Source: Sporomusaceae bacterium UBA1887 (lineage in GTDB: Bacteria; Bacillota; Negativicutes; Sporomusales; DSM-15969). From it: a stretch of DNA of 23,603 nucleotides. The notes beneath the pieces are model-generated. The model ran no database searches. It was not told the origin of the DNA and saw nothing but the letters and a program-made list of their open reading frames with translations. The stretch is taken from the NCBI GenBank assembly GCA_002337925.1, contig DDHB01000027.1:4475-28077 (forward strand). The letters run 5' to 3'. Positions within the stretch are counted from its first letter, which is position 1. Each line of letters opens with the position of its first letter. Positions 1 to 7,473 of this stretch are shown here, one piece after another. A program made the position numbers and the translations under genes.

Positions 1-1
1 T

Positions 2-847
2 AATCCCGGCGAAGAGGTGATTATTTTTGAACCATTCTATGAGAATTATGGAGCCGATGTTATCCTCTGCGGTGCGCAGCCTAAATACATCCAACTAAAA
101 GCACCGGACTTCAGTTTTGATTATGATGAGCTTGCTGCTTTATTTTCCGAAAAAACACGGGCAATTATCATTAATACACCCAATAATCCGACCGGAAAAG
201 TGTTTTCACGGGATGAATTGAGTTTTATTGCCGGACTTTGTGTAAAGCATGATGTTTTAGCGATAACGGATGAAATTTACGAACATATACTGTATGATGG
301 AGCAGAGCATATTTCGATGTGGACCCTGCCGGGAATGTCGGATAGAACAATTATCGTAAACGGTATTTCCAAGACCTATAGCGTTACCGGCTGGCGGATT
401 GGCTATGTTTTAGCTCCACCGGATATTTCCCAGGCAATACGCAAAGTACATGATTTTCTTACAGTCGGAGCTGCTGCACCGCTGCAGGTTGCCGCAGGTG
501 AGGCAATGCGCTTTGGGCCCGAGTATTATGACGAACTGGCTGAGTTTTATCGCGTTCGCCGTGATTTCCTGTTTGATGTCCTGGAAAAGGCCGGCTTTAA
601 CTGCATAAAGCCTCAGGGCGCTTACTACATTATGGCTGACTTTTCGAACTTCGGCTGGGATAATGATGTTGAATTTGCCCGTTATCTGACCAGTGATATT
701 GGTGTTGCTGTTGTACCGGGCTCCAGCTTTTACCGGGAATCAACACCGGAAGCAACCCGGTATATTCGTTTTTGCTTCTGCAAACAATTCAAGACACTGG
801 AAGCAGCTGCCGAACGCCTCGCCAAACTGACAAGAACTGTAAAATAA
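2..847 (+). CDS. PLP-dependent class I/II aminotransferase (5' truncated)
   Basis: The reading frame is open from the left edge and begins mid-protein (NPGEEVIIFEPFYENYG), so the true start lies upstream; an internal GTG at 17 is not the start. Fold-type I aminotransferases transfer an amino group between an amino acid and a 2-oxo acid using pyridoxal phosphate in the cytoplasm. Family landmarks seen are NTPNNPTGKVF, the PLP-lysine segment NGISKTYSVTGWRIGY with the following phosphate-binding Arg, and a C-terminal YIRFCFCK containing the expected substrate-carboxylate Arg. About 281 of the usual 380-400 residues are present. Sequence style resembles aspartate/aromatic aminotransferase-like enzymes, but the substrate cannot be assigned. 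The upstream operon is not visible; a hairpin with a T-run starts about 80 nt after the stop. Confidence 0.93.
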   Translation, partial: NPGEEVIIFEPFYENYGADVILCGAQPKYIQLKAPDFSFDYDELAALFSEKTRAIIINTPNNPTGKVFSRDELSFIAGLCVKHDVLAITDEIYEHILYDGAEHISMWTLPGMSDRTIIVNGISKTYSVTGWRIGYVLAPPDISQAIRKVHDFLTVGAAAPLQVAAGEAMRFGPEYYDELAEFYRVRRDFLFDVLEKAGFNCIKPQGAYYIMADFSNFGWDNDVEFARYLTSDIGVAVVPGSSFYRESTPEATRYIRFCFCKQFKTLEAAAERLAKLTRTVK

Positions 848-859
848 TTGGTTTTCTCC

Positions 860-888
860 TTGACCTTTGGGAGGTCTCGTGATAGTAT
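860..888 (+). promoter_or_regulatory. candidate sigma-A promoter for the DUF2325 leader
   Basis: TTGACC at 860-865 and TAGTAT at 883-888 are separated by 17 nt, and TATAAA overlaps at 886-891. This would start a transcript near 895 that runs through two hairpins before the DUF2325 start at 1069. Assigned from consensus match only. Confidence 0.4.
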
Positions 889-930
889 AAATCAAACTTG
901 AAAATAGAGTTGCTAGCTGATTAGATATCT

Positions 931-974
931 AAAGGCTAAGAGTGCCCATCAGGGCGGTCTTAGCCTTTGTTTTT
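931..974 (+). terminator. intrinsic terminator or attenuator
   Basis: A 10-bp perfect stem, AAAGGCTAAG (931-940) with CTTAGCCTTT (959-968), carries an inner GCCC/GGGC stem and is followed by a T-rich tract (966-974). It could end the aminotransferase transcript. It also lies downstream of a plausible promoter at 860-888, so attenuation of the next gene is possible. Confidence 0.65.
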
Positions 975-1005
975 GAAGTTTATAAGGGCTGACTGGAGCA
1001 AACAG

Positions 1006-1043
1006 AGGCCGGATGATCGCTATTGGTGGCGAGCATCCGGCCT
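1006..1043 (+). promoter_or_regulatory. leader hairpin just upstream of the DUF2325 ribosome binding site
   Basis: AGGCCGGATG (1006-1015) pairs perfectly with CATCCGGCCT (1034-1043), with an inner TCGC/GCGA stem (1017-1020 and 1029-1032). Only a short, weak T-run follows. The ribosome binding site GAGGAGG begins about 10 nt downstream. It may be a second terminator or a translation-modulating hairpin; which one cannot be decided from sequence. Confidence 0.45.
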
Positions 1044-1068
1044 TTAGTATGTAGAGGAGGAAAAAGTC

Positions 1069-1353
1069 ATGTTGATGATTATCGGCGCAGATCATTTGGG
1101 TGGCATTGAAAAGAATCTATATGATCATGGCTTTACGGATATCGCACATATCCGGGGAAGAAATGTAGCCGACCGGAAAAAGATCAATATTCCGTCCAAT
1201 ACAGCACTGATTGTGGTGTTGACCGATTATATCAATCATATGACCGCTAAATACATTAAGGATCAGGCTAAGGCGCAAGGTGTGCCAATGGTTTTCGCCA
1301 AGCGGTCCTGGTGTTTTCTTGCCAAGGAATTATCCCGCTGTGGAGCTATTTAA
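1069..1353 (+). CDS. DUF2325 domain small protein
   Basis: This is a 94-residue protein with an AGGAGG ribosome binding site 8-9 nt before the ATG. The whole protein matches what I recognise as the DUF2325 pattern: an N-terminal MIIGADHLGGIEKNL segment, a central HIRGRN, then LIVVLTDYINHMT and a C-terminal GVPMVFAKRSWCFL. The alternating strand/helix pattern suggests a small Rossmann-like domain. No function is established that I can name. There is no signal peptide or membrane segment, so it is probably cytoplasmic. It sits behind a leader with two stable hairpins and is convergent with the TauE/SafE gene, with only 17 nt between the stop codons and no obvious terminator there. Confidence 0.85.
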   Translation: MLMIIGADHLGGIEKNLYDHGFTDIAHIRGRNVADRKKINIPSNTALIVVLTDYINHMTAKYIKDQAKAQGVPMVFAKRSWCFLAKELSRCGAI

Positions 1354-1370
1354 CGACTACCGTATTTAGC

Positions 1371-2135
1371 TTAAATTTCGACCAGTATCAGCCTAAGTCC
1401 CAGACCCAATAAGGCTAAAGCTAATAGCATCAGAATAGACCGGGATTTTACCTTTACCGACAGGCGGGCGCCGAACTGGGCACCGACGATAGCTCCAAAG
1501 CCGATCAGCAGGGCAGGCTCTGCCAGTATATTATGAGCCAGGTAATGGGAAATCACGCCGAAAAAACTGGAAATAGCCAGCACGCAGTGGGACGTGGCAG
1601 TTGCAATATGTGTGGGAAAACCTAAAAAATAAACCATTGCCGGTACATGGATAACGCCGCCGCCTATACCGAAGATACTCGAGATAAAGCCGATAGCAAC
1701 ACTGAGCAGCACTCCGGCAGTTCGGTTGTAGGTAAAGGTATCCTTGTCAAACTCTGCTGTATCCTGTTTAGGCGAAGAACGAAAAAACATGATGAGTGCA
1801 AGAAAGACTAAAAGCAGTCCAAAGGCAATACGGAAGCTGGTGCCGGTAAAGTATTCGGCAAGATAGCCGCCTGCCAAGGCGCCTGGTATGGTGGCCAGGC
1901 TGAAGCGAACGACCGCATCATAATACACTTTTTTCTGCCGGATATAGGCAATGGAACCGGAGAGCGCATTGAGAAAGACGATTGTCAGCGATGTACCGAT
2001 TGCATACTGGGGAGTCCAATGCAGAGCAAGCAGGAAGATGGGAACAAAGATGACGCCGCCGCCGACACCGATTAATGTACCGAAAGCTCCGACCGAGAAA
2101 CCCATAGCAAGAAAGAGCAGACTGGATGTTAACAT
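1371..2135 (-). CDS. TauE/SafE-family sulfite/organosulfur exporter-like permease
   Basis: This 254-residue, very hydrophobic protein has roughly 7-8 predicted membrane segments. The family hallmark is an internal repeat, and both copies are visible: LIGVGGGVIFVPIF near residue 22 and FGIGGGVIHVPAM near residue 155. TauE/SafE proteins are linked to export or uptake of sulfite, sulfoacetate and related anions across the inner membrane. The ATG at 2133-2135 is preceded on the minus strand by an excellent AAGGAGGT. It is divergent from the class V cysteine-desulfurase-like gene and close to a sulfite reductase gene, which favours sulfite or another sulfur anion as substrate. That substrate is inference; the family also covers unrelated anions. 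Confidence 0.9.
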   Translation of the reverse strand: MLTSSLLFLAMGFSVGAFGTLIGVGGGVIFVPIFLLALHWTPQYAIGTSLTIVFLNALSGSIAYIRQKKVYYDAVVRFSLATIPGALAGGYLAEYFTGTSFRIAFGLLLVFLALIMFFRSSPKQDTAEFDKDTFTYNRTAGVLLSVAIGFISSIFGIGGGVIHVPAMVYFLGFPTHIATATSHCVLAISSFFGVISHYLAHNILAEPALLIGFGAIVGAQFGARLSVKVKSRSILMLLALALLGLGLRLILVEI

Positions 2136-2166
2136 GTTGACCTCCTTGAGGTAATTTTATAAGTAC

Positions 2167-2183
2167 AGTATGTTAATCATACT
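2167..2183. promoter_or_regulatory. inverted repeat in the divergent tauE-like / class V intergenic region
   Basis: AGTATG (2167-2172) and CATACT (2178-2183) form a 6-5-6 inverted repeat, about 30 nt upstream of the minus-strand TauE-like start. Its size and place fit a repressor operator, but the repressor is unknown and chance occurrence is possible. The rest of the 185-nt gap is AT-rich without a clear promoter match. Confidence 0.25.
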
Positions 2184-2320
2184 ACTTTTACTTTAGCGCT
2201 ATCAATAGAAAGAAGCACATATCTGCTTTTTTATTGCATATTTGTTTACTGGATGAGGTCGGATTTAGCTGCAGATGAATATACTGGTGGTAAGTAGTCT
2301 TAGCTAGCCGAGGTGAAAAA

Positions 2321-3682
2321 ATGAAAAAATATTCTCAGTTTCGCGATATGGTTGTCGGCGTAAATACGAAGGTACCTTTAGAGAGCGGCGAATATGTAAC
2401 GGCAATTAACTTTGATAACGCTGCTACAACGCCGCCTTTTTGCTCAGTGATGCAGGCAATCATGGAATACGCTCCCTGGTACGCTTCCGTTCACCGGGGA
2501 AAAGGACATAAATCGGTATTTTCCTCTGAGCTGTATGAGGAAAGTAGGACAACAATTAAGCGGTTTGTCGGTGCTGACCAAACGAAAGAAGTTATTTTTA
2601 CGAAAAACACGACAGAGTCAATTAATATACTTGCCTATTTATTGCGGGATGAGTCAAAAAAACAGGTTGTTTTATCTACTGATATGGAGCATCTTGCCAA
2701 TGACTTACCCTGGCGGGAACATTTTACGCTCGACTATATCAGGATCAAGGAAGATGGTCAATTGTCACTGGCAGACCTAAAGGAAAAGCTGATTAACTAT
2801 CAGGGCAGGGTAAAGCTGGTAACAGTAACAGGGGCTTCGAATGTGACAGGCTATATCAATCCTGTTTATAAGATTGCTGAGCTGGCCCATAAGTATGGGG
2901 CAAAAATTCTCGTTGACGGCGCTCAATTAGTTCCCCATGCCCCCTTTGATATGAAACCGTCCAGGACGGCAGAGCATATTGATTATCTTGTTTTCTCAGG
3001 CCATAAGATGTACGCACCCTTCGGAGCAGGCGTGCTGGTTGGTCCGTTGGAAGATTTGGATAAAGGCAGCCCGATTTATAAAGGCGGCGGAGCAGTCGGT
3101 CTGGTATCACATGATTTTGTTGAATGGGATAATCCGCCTAACCGGTATGAAGCGGGTACGCCTAATATGATGGGGGTAGTGGCAATGACTGCCGCTATTC
3201 AAACAATAAATTCCGTTAACTGTGCAGCCATCCATGAATATGAAAAGAAACTGATAGATTATGCGATCAAAGGACTACGCCGCATTCCGGGAATACAGCT
3301 GTATAGCTGCGCTGAAGGCAGTGAACGGGTTAGTCTGATTTCCTTTACTGTCGAAGGCTTATATCATAGCGTGGTTGCCGCTATACTAGCCCAGGAGGCA
3401 GGAATTGCCGCCAGAAGCGGATTGTTTTGTGCTCATCCGTATGTGGAAAAATTATTGAAAATGACGGACAAGGAATTAACCTATTATCACGAAAACATAG
3501 ATGTTCTTGTCCCGGGCTTAGTAAGAATCAGTTTTGGCTTGTATAATACCTGCGAAGAAATAGATGTAATGCTTGCTTTGCTTACAAGAGTAGCGCGGAA
3601 TAAAAATTACTATAAGAATAAGTATAAGAATGAAGCACGTAACGCGGGAGCAGATCAAACACATTTCTTATGGTTTTGTTAG
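2321..3682 (+). CDS. cysteine desulfurase-like class V aminotransferase
   Basis: Class V PLP enzymes of this group take sulfur or selenium from cysteine or selenocysteine, releasing alanine. Landmarks match SufS/IscS-type enzymes: FDNAATTPP (D32), His124 in MEHLAN for PLP stacking, VDGAQ (D199, Q202), the PLP lysine K229 in FSGHKMYAPFGAG, and RSGLFCAHP with R365 and C370 at the active-site Arg/Cys positions. The length of 453 exceeds the usual 380-410, because of about 28 extra N-terminal residues and a basic, Lys/Asn-rich C-terminal tail ending in FLWFC. A GAGGTG ribosome binding site precedes the ATG. No SufU, IscU or NifU partner is visible. Location between a sulfite permease-like gene and a sulfite reductase supports a sulfur role; a cysteine lyase or transaminase variant is possible. 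Confidence 0.82.
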   Translation: MKKYSQFRDMVVGVNTKVPLESGEYVTAINFDNAATTPPFCSVMQAIMEYAPWYASVHRGKGHKSVFSSELYEESRTTIKRFVGADQTKEVIFTKNTTESINILAYLLRDESKKQVVLSTDMEHLANDLPWREHFTLDYIRIKEDGQLSLADLKEKLINYQGRVKLVTVTGASNVTGYINPVYKIAELAHKYGAKILVDGAQLVPHAPFDMKPSRTAEHIDYLVFSGHKMYAPFGAGVLVGPLEDLDKGSPIYKGGGAVGLVSHDFVEWDNPPNRYEAGTPNMMGVVAMTAAIQTINSVNCAAIHEYEKKLIDYAIKGLRRIPGIQLYSCAEGSERVSLISFTVEGLYHSVVAAILAQEAGIAARSGLFCAHPYVEKLLKMTDKELTYYHENIDVLVPGLVRISFGLYNTCEEIDVMLALLTRVARNKNYYKNKYKNEARNAGADQTHFLWFC

Positions 3683-3691
3683 GCTTTTAGC

Positions 3692-3721
3692 TTGACGGCA
3701 GACAGCTTTTATGATTAAATA
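3692..3721 (+). promoter_or_regulatory. candidate sigma-A promoter upstream of the sulfite reductase
   Basis: TTGACG (3692-3697) and TAAATA (3716-3721) are separated by 18 nt. Transcription would begin near 3728 and meet the strong hairpin at 3753-3784 before the sulfite reductase start. Consensus match only. Confidence 0.4.
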
Positions 3722-3752
3722 AATACAACGTATTGTGCTGATTGGAAAAACC

Positions 3753-3793
3753 AAAGGCCAAAGTGTTTCGACACTTTGGCCTTTTTATTTTTT
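3753..3793 (+). terminator. strong intrinsic terminator, possible attenuator of the sulfite reductase
   Basis: A 14-bp perfect stem (AAAGGCCAAAGTGT at 3753-3766 with its complement at 3771-3784) is closed by a TTCG tetraloop and followed by a T-rich tract to 3793. It ends only about 12 nt before the ATG of the next gene and touches its GGAGGTG ribosome binding site. It ends the cysteine-desulfurase-like transcript and may also gate the reductase. Confidence 0.85.
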
Positions 3794-3805
3794 GGAGGTG
3801 TCTGA

Positions 3806-5410
3806 ATGAACTGGAAGCAGGATGCAAGTAAACTAAATAACGTTGAAATAATTAAATTAGAAAAAGATGGGCTGGACGTGATTCACGATATTCAAAGATA
3901 CGCTGAGCTGGGATTCGCAGCAATTGAAGCAGCTGATTTTGATCGGCTAAAATGGTACGGCCTATATGTGCAGCGTCCCAAAAGTGACGGGCTTTTCATG
4001 CTTAGAGTCAAACTGCCCGGCGGTGGACTGACAGCTGAGCAGGCCAGGACAGTGGCGGCAATCGCCCAAGATTACACAAGCGACAGGCTGGCCATTACAA
4101 CCAGGCAGTCACTGCAATTCCATGGCTTGAAGGTAGAAGTTCTGCCAGATATCTTCAGCCGTCTGAAAGCGGTTGGGCTGAGCGTAGTAGAAGCTGCTGG
4201 TGACTGTCCCCGTAATATCGTGGGAAGTCCGCTGGCGGGAATTGATAAAAATGAAGTATTAGATACCCGCCCCTTAATTGCAAAGATGAATCAATATTTC
4301 GAAGGCAACCGGGAATTTTCTAATCTGCCGCGCAAATTTAAAATTGCCATCACAGGCAGCACCGACAATGCCATTCATGCCCAAATTAATGATTTAGCGT
4401 TTGTTCCGGCCGTCAAAGAAATAAACGGGCAAGCTGAGACCGGTTTTCATGTTCTGGTAGGCGGAGGCTTATCGGCAAAACCTGCTTTAGCAGTCAAACT
4501 GGATCTATTCGTCAGGCAAGAGCAAGTACTGCCGGTTGCCATTGCTACGGCAAGTCTTTTCCGGGACTTTGGTTACCGGGAACGCAGGCACCACGCCCGG
4601 TTGAAGTATCTCATTCAGGACTGGGGAAAAGAGAAATTCACAGCAGAACTGCTTGCGCTTACGGGACCTTTGCTTGGCAAAGGTGAAGAACCGGCCGCCA
4701 GATCAGCTGAGGGAATTTATTACGGAATCCATGAGCAGAAACAGCCTGGCCTCAGTTATGTAGGTCTTGCCATTGAAGCGGGACAGCTCACAGCTGAAGA
4801 ATTAACGGAGTTGGCAGGACTTGCTGAGAAGTATGGTGACGGCACTTTACGCACAGTAAACTCCCAAAATCTTGTTATTGCCAATGTTCCGAATGATAAG
4901 CTGCAGCAGTTAACGGCAGAAAAGCTGATTGCGCGTCTTGCCGGTCCTGAAAATACACCATTACCTGCGATCGTTTCTTGTACGGGAACCGAGTTTTGTC
5001 CGCTTGGCTTAGTGCGTACCAAGCATTTAGTAAGCCCTATAGAGGCTTATATAAAACAAAAGGGACTTGCTGGATTGCCTGTCAGTATCCATATTAGTGG
5101 TTGTATTAATTCCTGCGGGCAGCAGCAAATAGCAGATATCGGTTTGCAGGGAGTGCTCAGCAGACAAGGCGATAACGTAAACGAAGCGTTTGAATTCTGG
5201 CTTGACGGCTCACTGACAGGAGAGGGCGAACTTGGTACCAAATTAAAAGGTGCTGTTCCCTCTGAACGGGTTCCGCAAGTCCTTGGCGGGCTGCTGGACC
5301 ATTTTCAAACGGCTAAGCAGCCGGCAGAAACATTCCGGGATTTTGTACGCAGGCTGGGAATCGTGCAGCTGCAGCAGGTTCTGAATCATATAAATGAAAT
5401 GGCTGATTAG
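3806..5410 (+). CDS. siroheme [4Fe-4S] sulfite/nitrite reductase
   Basis: Members of this ferredoxin-type family carry out six-electron reduction of sulfite to sulfide or nitrite to ammonium. The protein has 534 residues, the expected size for a single-chain enzyme with two pseudo-symmetric halves. Seen motifs are an N-terminal ferrodoxin-like domain (VQRPKSDGLFMLRVKLPGG), the siroheme-region TTRQSLQFHG, and the cluster ligands C392 and C398 (CTGTEFC) with C433 and C437 (GCINSC). A GGAGGTG ribosome binding site supports the ATG. Sulfite rather than nitrite is favoured by neighbours (TauE/SafE-like permease, cysteine-desulfurase-like enzyme, methionine-type transporter), but motifs alone do not separate the two. 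It appears to be a single-gene unit between two strong terminators. Confidence 0.92.
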   Translation: MNWKQDASKLNNVEIIKLEKDGLDVIHDIQRYAELGFAAIEAADFDRLKWYGLYVQRPKSDGLFMLRVKLPGGGLTAEQARTVAAIAQDYTSDRLAITTRQSLQFHGLKVEVLPDIFSRLKAVGLSVVEAAGDCPRNIVGSPLAGIDKNEVLDTRPLIAKMNQYFEGNREFSNLPRKFKIAITGSTDNAIHAQINDLAFVPAVKEINGQAETGFHVLVGGGLSAKPALAVKLDLFVRQEQVLPVAIATASLFRDFGYRERRHHARLKYLIQDWGKEKFTAELLALTGPLLGKGEEPAARSAEGIYYGIHEQKQPGLSYVGLAIEAGQLTAEELTELAGLAEKYGDGTLRTVNSQNLVIANVPNDKLQQLTAEKLIARLAGPENTPLPAIVSCTGTEFCPLGLVRTKHLVSPIEAYIKQKGLAGLPVSIHISGCINSCGQQQIADIGLQGVLSRQGDNVNEAFEFWLDGSLTGEGELGTKLKGAVPSERVPQVLGGLLDHFQTAKQPAETFRDFVRRLGIVQLQQVLNHINEMAD

Positions 5411-5417
5411 AGAGACT

Positions 5418-5468
5418 AAAGGCCGGAAAACAAGCGCTGCTAAAGCGGACTTGTTTTCCGGCCTTTTT
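5418..5468 (+). terminator. intrinsic terminator after the sulfite reductase
   Basis: A 17-bp stem (AAAGGCCGGAAAACAAG at 5418-5434 with its complement at 5450-5466) has an inner CGCT/AGCG pairing and a T-run at 5464-5468. It lies 8 nt after the stop codon. The following 92 nt before metQ contain no SAM riboswitch and no clear promoter; a TTGAGG at 5495 has only a poor -10 partner. Confidence 0.9.
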
Positions 5469-5560
5469 CTATATAGAACATCTGCTTGGAGGTGTTGAGG
5501 GCAAGCAGCAACTGGCAATAAGAAGATCTACATTTAGAATTATTGAGGAGAGTGTAAGAA

Positions 5561-6439
5561 TTGAAACAATATGCAAAAGTAATGTCTTTATTAATCTTGC
5601 TCGTATTTAGTGTCGCCTTAGCTGGTTGCGGGTCCTCGGAAAAAACGCAAAAGGCGCAGACAACACCGACTAAACTGACTTTTGGCGTTGCACCTGGTCC
5701 TTACGGAGATATGATTCGTTACGCAATTAAACCAGGCTTGGAGAAAAAGGGATATACAGTAGAACTGAAAGAGTTCAGTGATTATGTGCAGCCTAATCTG
5801 GCATTGAATAATAAGGAGCTTGATGCCAATCTGTTTCAACATCGCCCCTATTTGGAAAAATTTTCGGCAGATAAAGGGCTGAAACTGTCGCCTGTCATCA
5901 ATGTTCCCACCGCAGGTCTTGGCGTGTACTCCCGTAAAATCCAGGCCGCTAATACGGAAGAACTAAAAAAACTGATCAAACCGGGTGATGAAATTACACT
6001 TGCCAATGATCCGACAAACCTTGCCCGGGCATTGCAGCTGTTAGCCAAGCATGGCTTAATCACAATTAAGCCTGATATTGATCAAACTAAAGCTTCTGAA
6101 AAAGATATCGTCGAAAATCCGTATGGATTGAAAGTTTCTCCTTTGGAAGCTGCTCAACTGCCCCGCTCGCTGGATAGTGTAACGCTCTCGGTCGTGAATG
6201 GTAACTTTGCAATTGCTGCAGGCATTCCCCTGTCTTCGGCCATTATCAAGGAAGAGCTTGCAGAACCAATAAAGAATCTAGTGGCTGTACGCACCGAAGA
6301 CCTGGATAAACAATTCGTCAAAGATATTAAGGAAGTAATTGAGTCGGAAGACTTTAAGAAAGCCATTGAAGATGCGAAATATCCCTTCAAAGACTTTCAA
6401 AAACCTGAATGGTACAAAACAAAATGGAGCTTAAAATAA
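5561..6439 (+). CDS. metQ: MetQ/NlpA-family substrate-binding lipoprotein
   Basis: MetQ proteins capture methionine, or related amino acids, at the outer face of the membrane and deliver them to MetNI. The 292-residue protein begins MKQYAKVMSL and carries a lipoprotein signal with lipobox LAGC, lipid-modified Cys being C23, followed by a Ser/Thr/Gln linker. The mature domain starts with LTFGVAPGPYGDM and contains the NlpA-type segment ELDANLFQHRPYLEKF. The start is TTG at 5561, chosen for the GAGGAG 10 nt upstream; the next in-frame ATG at 5582 would cut the charged signal start. It opens a likely operon with metN (26-nt gap). Because unrelated catabolic genes follow, substrates other than methionine are possible. 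Confidence 0.92.
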   Translation: MKQYAKVMSLLILLVFSVALAGCGSSEKTQKAQTTPTKLTFGVAPGPYGDMIRYAIKPGLEKKGYTVELKEFSDYVQPNLALNNKELDANLFQHRPYLEKFSADKGLKLSPVINVPTAGLGVYSRKIQAANTEELKKLIKPGDEITLANDPTNLARALQLLAKHGLITIKPDIDQTKASEKDIVENPYGLKVSPLEAAQLPRSLDSVTLSVVNGNFAIAAGIPLSSAIIKEELAEPIKNLVAVRTEDLDKQFVKDIKEVIESEDFKKAIEDAKYPFKDFQKPEWYKTKWSLK

Positions 6440-6465
6440 TTGCACCAGCTTAACAGGAGGCAGCG

Positions 6466-7473
6466 ATGATACACTTACAAGCAATCTCGGTTACCTTTGG
6501 CGAGCATATCAGAACTGTCTCTGCCGTGAAACAGGTAACACTGAAAATTGAGCAGGGCGAGATATTCGGTATTGTAGGCACAAGCGGAGCAGGGAAAAGT
6601 ACCCTGCTTCGCACCATCAACCTGCTGCAGCGTCCCACCTCTGGGCGAGTGGTGATCGATGGCACGGATATAACAGACTACAGCGGCGATAAGCTGCGCA
6701 CAGTGCGTCTCCAGATGGGAATGATTTTTCAACACTTCAATCTCATTCATACCAAATCGGTTTTTAACAATGTAGCTTTTACGTTAAAAGCGGCCGGCAA
6801 GAGCAAACAGGAGATTCAGCAAAGAGTTCCCAAACTGCTTGAGTTGGTTGGTCTTGCCGACAAATCGTCAGCATATCCCGGTCAACTGAGCGGCGGACAA
6901 AAGCAGCGTGTCGGTATTGCCCGGGCGCTTGCTAATGACCCGAAAATTTTATTGTGTGATGAACCGACATCGGCCCTCGATTCAGAGACAACCAATTCCA
7001 TTTTGGAATTGCTGAAGGATATTAACAAAAAGACGGGCATTACGATGGTTCTGATTACACATGAAATGCCGGTTGTCAAGAAAATCTGCGACCGGGTAGC
7101 GGTAATGAGCCAGGGTCATGTCGTGGAGAACGATACGGTTCTCAATATATTTGCTAATCCTCAAGCCGAATTTACCAGGCAGCTCATCCGCCATTCCAGC
7201 GATTTTGCCATACCGGAGAGGCTGCTTGCTAACCTTACCGGCAAAGTACTAAAAATTGTTTACCGCGGTGAAGGAGCAGAAGCGCCGGTAATTTCCGATA
7301 CGGCGCAAAAGTTTCCTGTAGCAATCAATATCCTGCACGGCAAGATCGAATATATCACAGACTTGCCGCTGGGAGTTCTGCTTGTAAACATTGACGGGGC
7401 GGATCAGGTTGTGGAGGAGGCAATCCGCTATATTGAAGCCCGCGTGGATCATGTTGAGGTGGCGTATGGATAA
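6466..7473 (+). CDS. metN: methionine-type ABC transporter ATPase
   Basis: This is the ATP-hydrolysing subunit of a MetNIQ importer, 335 residues. Walker A GTSGAGKST is at residues 38-46, followed by a Q-loop (GMIFQHFNL), the signature LSGGQKQR, Walker B ILLCDEPTSALD and the switch His in LITHEMP. A C-terminal segment from about residue 260 has the NIL (ACT-like) domain look, which in E. coli MetN gives feedback inhibition by methionine. This suggests the transporter still senses an amino acid. The ATG at 6466 follows an AGGAGG. The last 8 nt overlap metI. Confidence 0.95.
   Translation: MIHLQAISVTFGEHIRTVSAVKQVTLKIEQGEIFGIVGTSGAGKSTLLRTINLLQRPTSGRVVIDGTDITDYSGDKLRTVRLQMGMIFQHFNLIHTKSVFNNVAFTLKAAGKSKQEIQQRVPKLLELVGLADKSSAYPGQLSGGQKQRVGIARALANDPKILLCDEPTSALDSETTNSILELLKDINKKTGITMVLITHEMPVVKKICDRVAVMSQGHVVENDTVLNIFANPQAEFTRQLIRHSSDFAIPERLLANLTGKVLKIVYRGEGAEAPVISDTAQKFPVAINILHGKIEYITDLPLGVLLVNIDGADQVVEEAIRYIEARVDHVEVAYG

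Noticed and set aside
5469..5560. SAM or methionine-type riboswitch before metQ
   Set aside because: The 92-nt gap has none of the S-box landmarks and is too short for the aptamer.
7391..7465. Upstream extension of MetI inside metN
   Set aside because: The extra N-terminus is basic and unlike MetI proteins; ATG 7466 has a ribosome binding site and gives normal length.
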